A stretch of 14,055 nucleotides of DNA. Origin: Methanosarcinales archaeon (GTDB lineage: Archaea; Nanobdellota; Nanobdellia; Woesearchaeales; CG1-02-33-12). Where the stretch lies: the NCBI GenBank assembly GCA_017610505.1, contig JAFCBX010000033.1:1-14055 (forward strand). The letters are read 5' to 3'. Numbering within the stretch: the first letter of the stretch is position 1; each line of letters opens with the position of its first letter. The notes beneath the pieces are model-generated. The model saw nothing but the letters and a program-made list of their open reading frames with translations, did not search any database and was not told where the DNA came from. The position numbers and the translations under genes were made by a program. This document shows positions 13,985-14,055 of this stretch, one piece after another.

Positions 13985-14055
13985 AGCCCCGTAGTGTAGT
14001 GGCCAATCATACAAGGCCCTGGACCTTGTGACCACGGTTCGAATCCGTGCGGGGC
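13985..14055 (+). tRNA. tRNA-Gln, anticodon CTG (last bases outside window)
   Basis: A complete cloverleaf up to base 71. Acceptor AGCCCCG (13985-13991) pairs with CGGGGC at the end, and base 72 (expected U pairing A1) plus the discriminator lie beyond the window. T8 A9 follow, then the D arm GTGT...TCAT with GG at 14001-14002. The anticodon stem CAAGG/CCTTG (14012-14016 / 14024-14028) encloses the loop CCCTGGA, placing CTG at 34-36. The variable loop is TGAC, and the T arm is CACGG-TTCGAAT-CCGTG. A1 agrees with archaeal tRNA-Gln, which is made as Glu-tRNA-Gln and then amidated by GatDE. Position 33 is C (14018) rather than the nearly invariant T, which is odd. No intron is present. Confidence 0.9.

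Noticed and set aside
14019..14022. Reading the tRNA as tRNA-Pro(TGG)
   Set aside because: Shifting the loop by one base breaks the five-pair anticodon stem, and A1 with the acceptor sequence fits archaeal tRNA-Gln.
13910..14035. N-terminal extension of the bud32 frame up to an ATG at 14035
   Set aside because: It reads antisense through the tRNA-Gln, has no counterpart in Bud32 proteins, and the ATG at 13909 gives the standard MKKIGDGAEA start with a TATA box at the right distance.
13307..14055. Functional link between bud32 and the adjacent tRNA-Gln
   Set aside because: KEOPS makes t6A on tRNAs reading ANN codons; tRNA-Gln reads CAG, so the neighbourhood is probably chance.

Overview
The window is a gene-dense, AT-rich piece of an archaeal chromosome. 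Evidence for Archaea is a stand-alone Bud32 (KEOPS) kinase, a free NFACT-R protein, an archaeal-type YchF GTPase, archaeal HisRS, a KaiC-family ATPase, BRE/TATA promoters about 26 bp upstream of start codons, and a tRNA-Gln of archaeal form (A at position 1). The small proteins, tight packing and several unknown families suggest a DPANN lineage such as Woesearchaeota or Pacearchaeota. That placement is inference, as no rRNA or other phylogenetic marker is present.

Layout. Positions 1-3615 (minus strand) read ychF, then a 473-aa unknown with a TTG start and strong Shine-Dalgarno, a 207-aa charged unknown, and a 3'-truncated unknown at the left edge. From a divergent promoter, 3712-7415 (plus strand) read hisS, three tandem paralogues of an unrecognised 166-190 aa family, and a CxxCxxCC (YkgJ-like) protein. 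Positions 7412-13909 (minus strand) read bud32, then a cytoplasmic PQQ-type beta-propeller overlapping or abutting a KaiC-like ATPase, then NFACT-R protein and NAD(P)H-hydrate dehydratase (4-nt overlap), then a Kef-type antiporter whose C-terminal tail lies in another frame, then a YhbY/CRM RNA-binding protein. A tRNA-Gln(CTG) on the plus strand runs off the right edge.

Many genes concern translation and RNA: hisS, ychF, yhbY, NFACT-R, bud32 and tRNA-Gln. The others cover metabolite repair (NnrD), ion homeostasis (antiporter) and an apparent signalling pair (propeller plus KaiC).

The points most worth a second look are: the three-paralogue array with near-identical promoters; the antiporter frameshift, explained by loss of one CT unit; C instead of U at position 33 of tRNA-Gln; the propeller/KaiC pair with a methionine in Walker A; an NFACT-R protein without the NFACT-N half; and two promoter classes in which TATA-to-start distance predicts presence or absence of a Shine-Dalgarno. 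No mobile element, CRISPR array or rRNA was seen, and no gene-free stretch exceeds 100 bases once the antiporter tail is counted.
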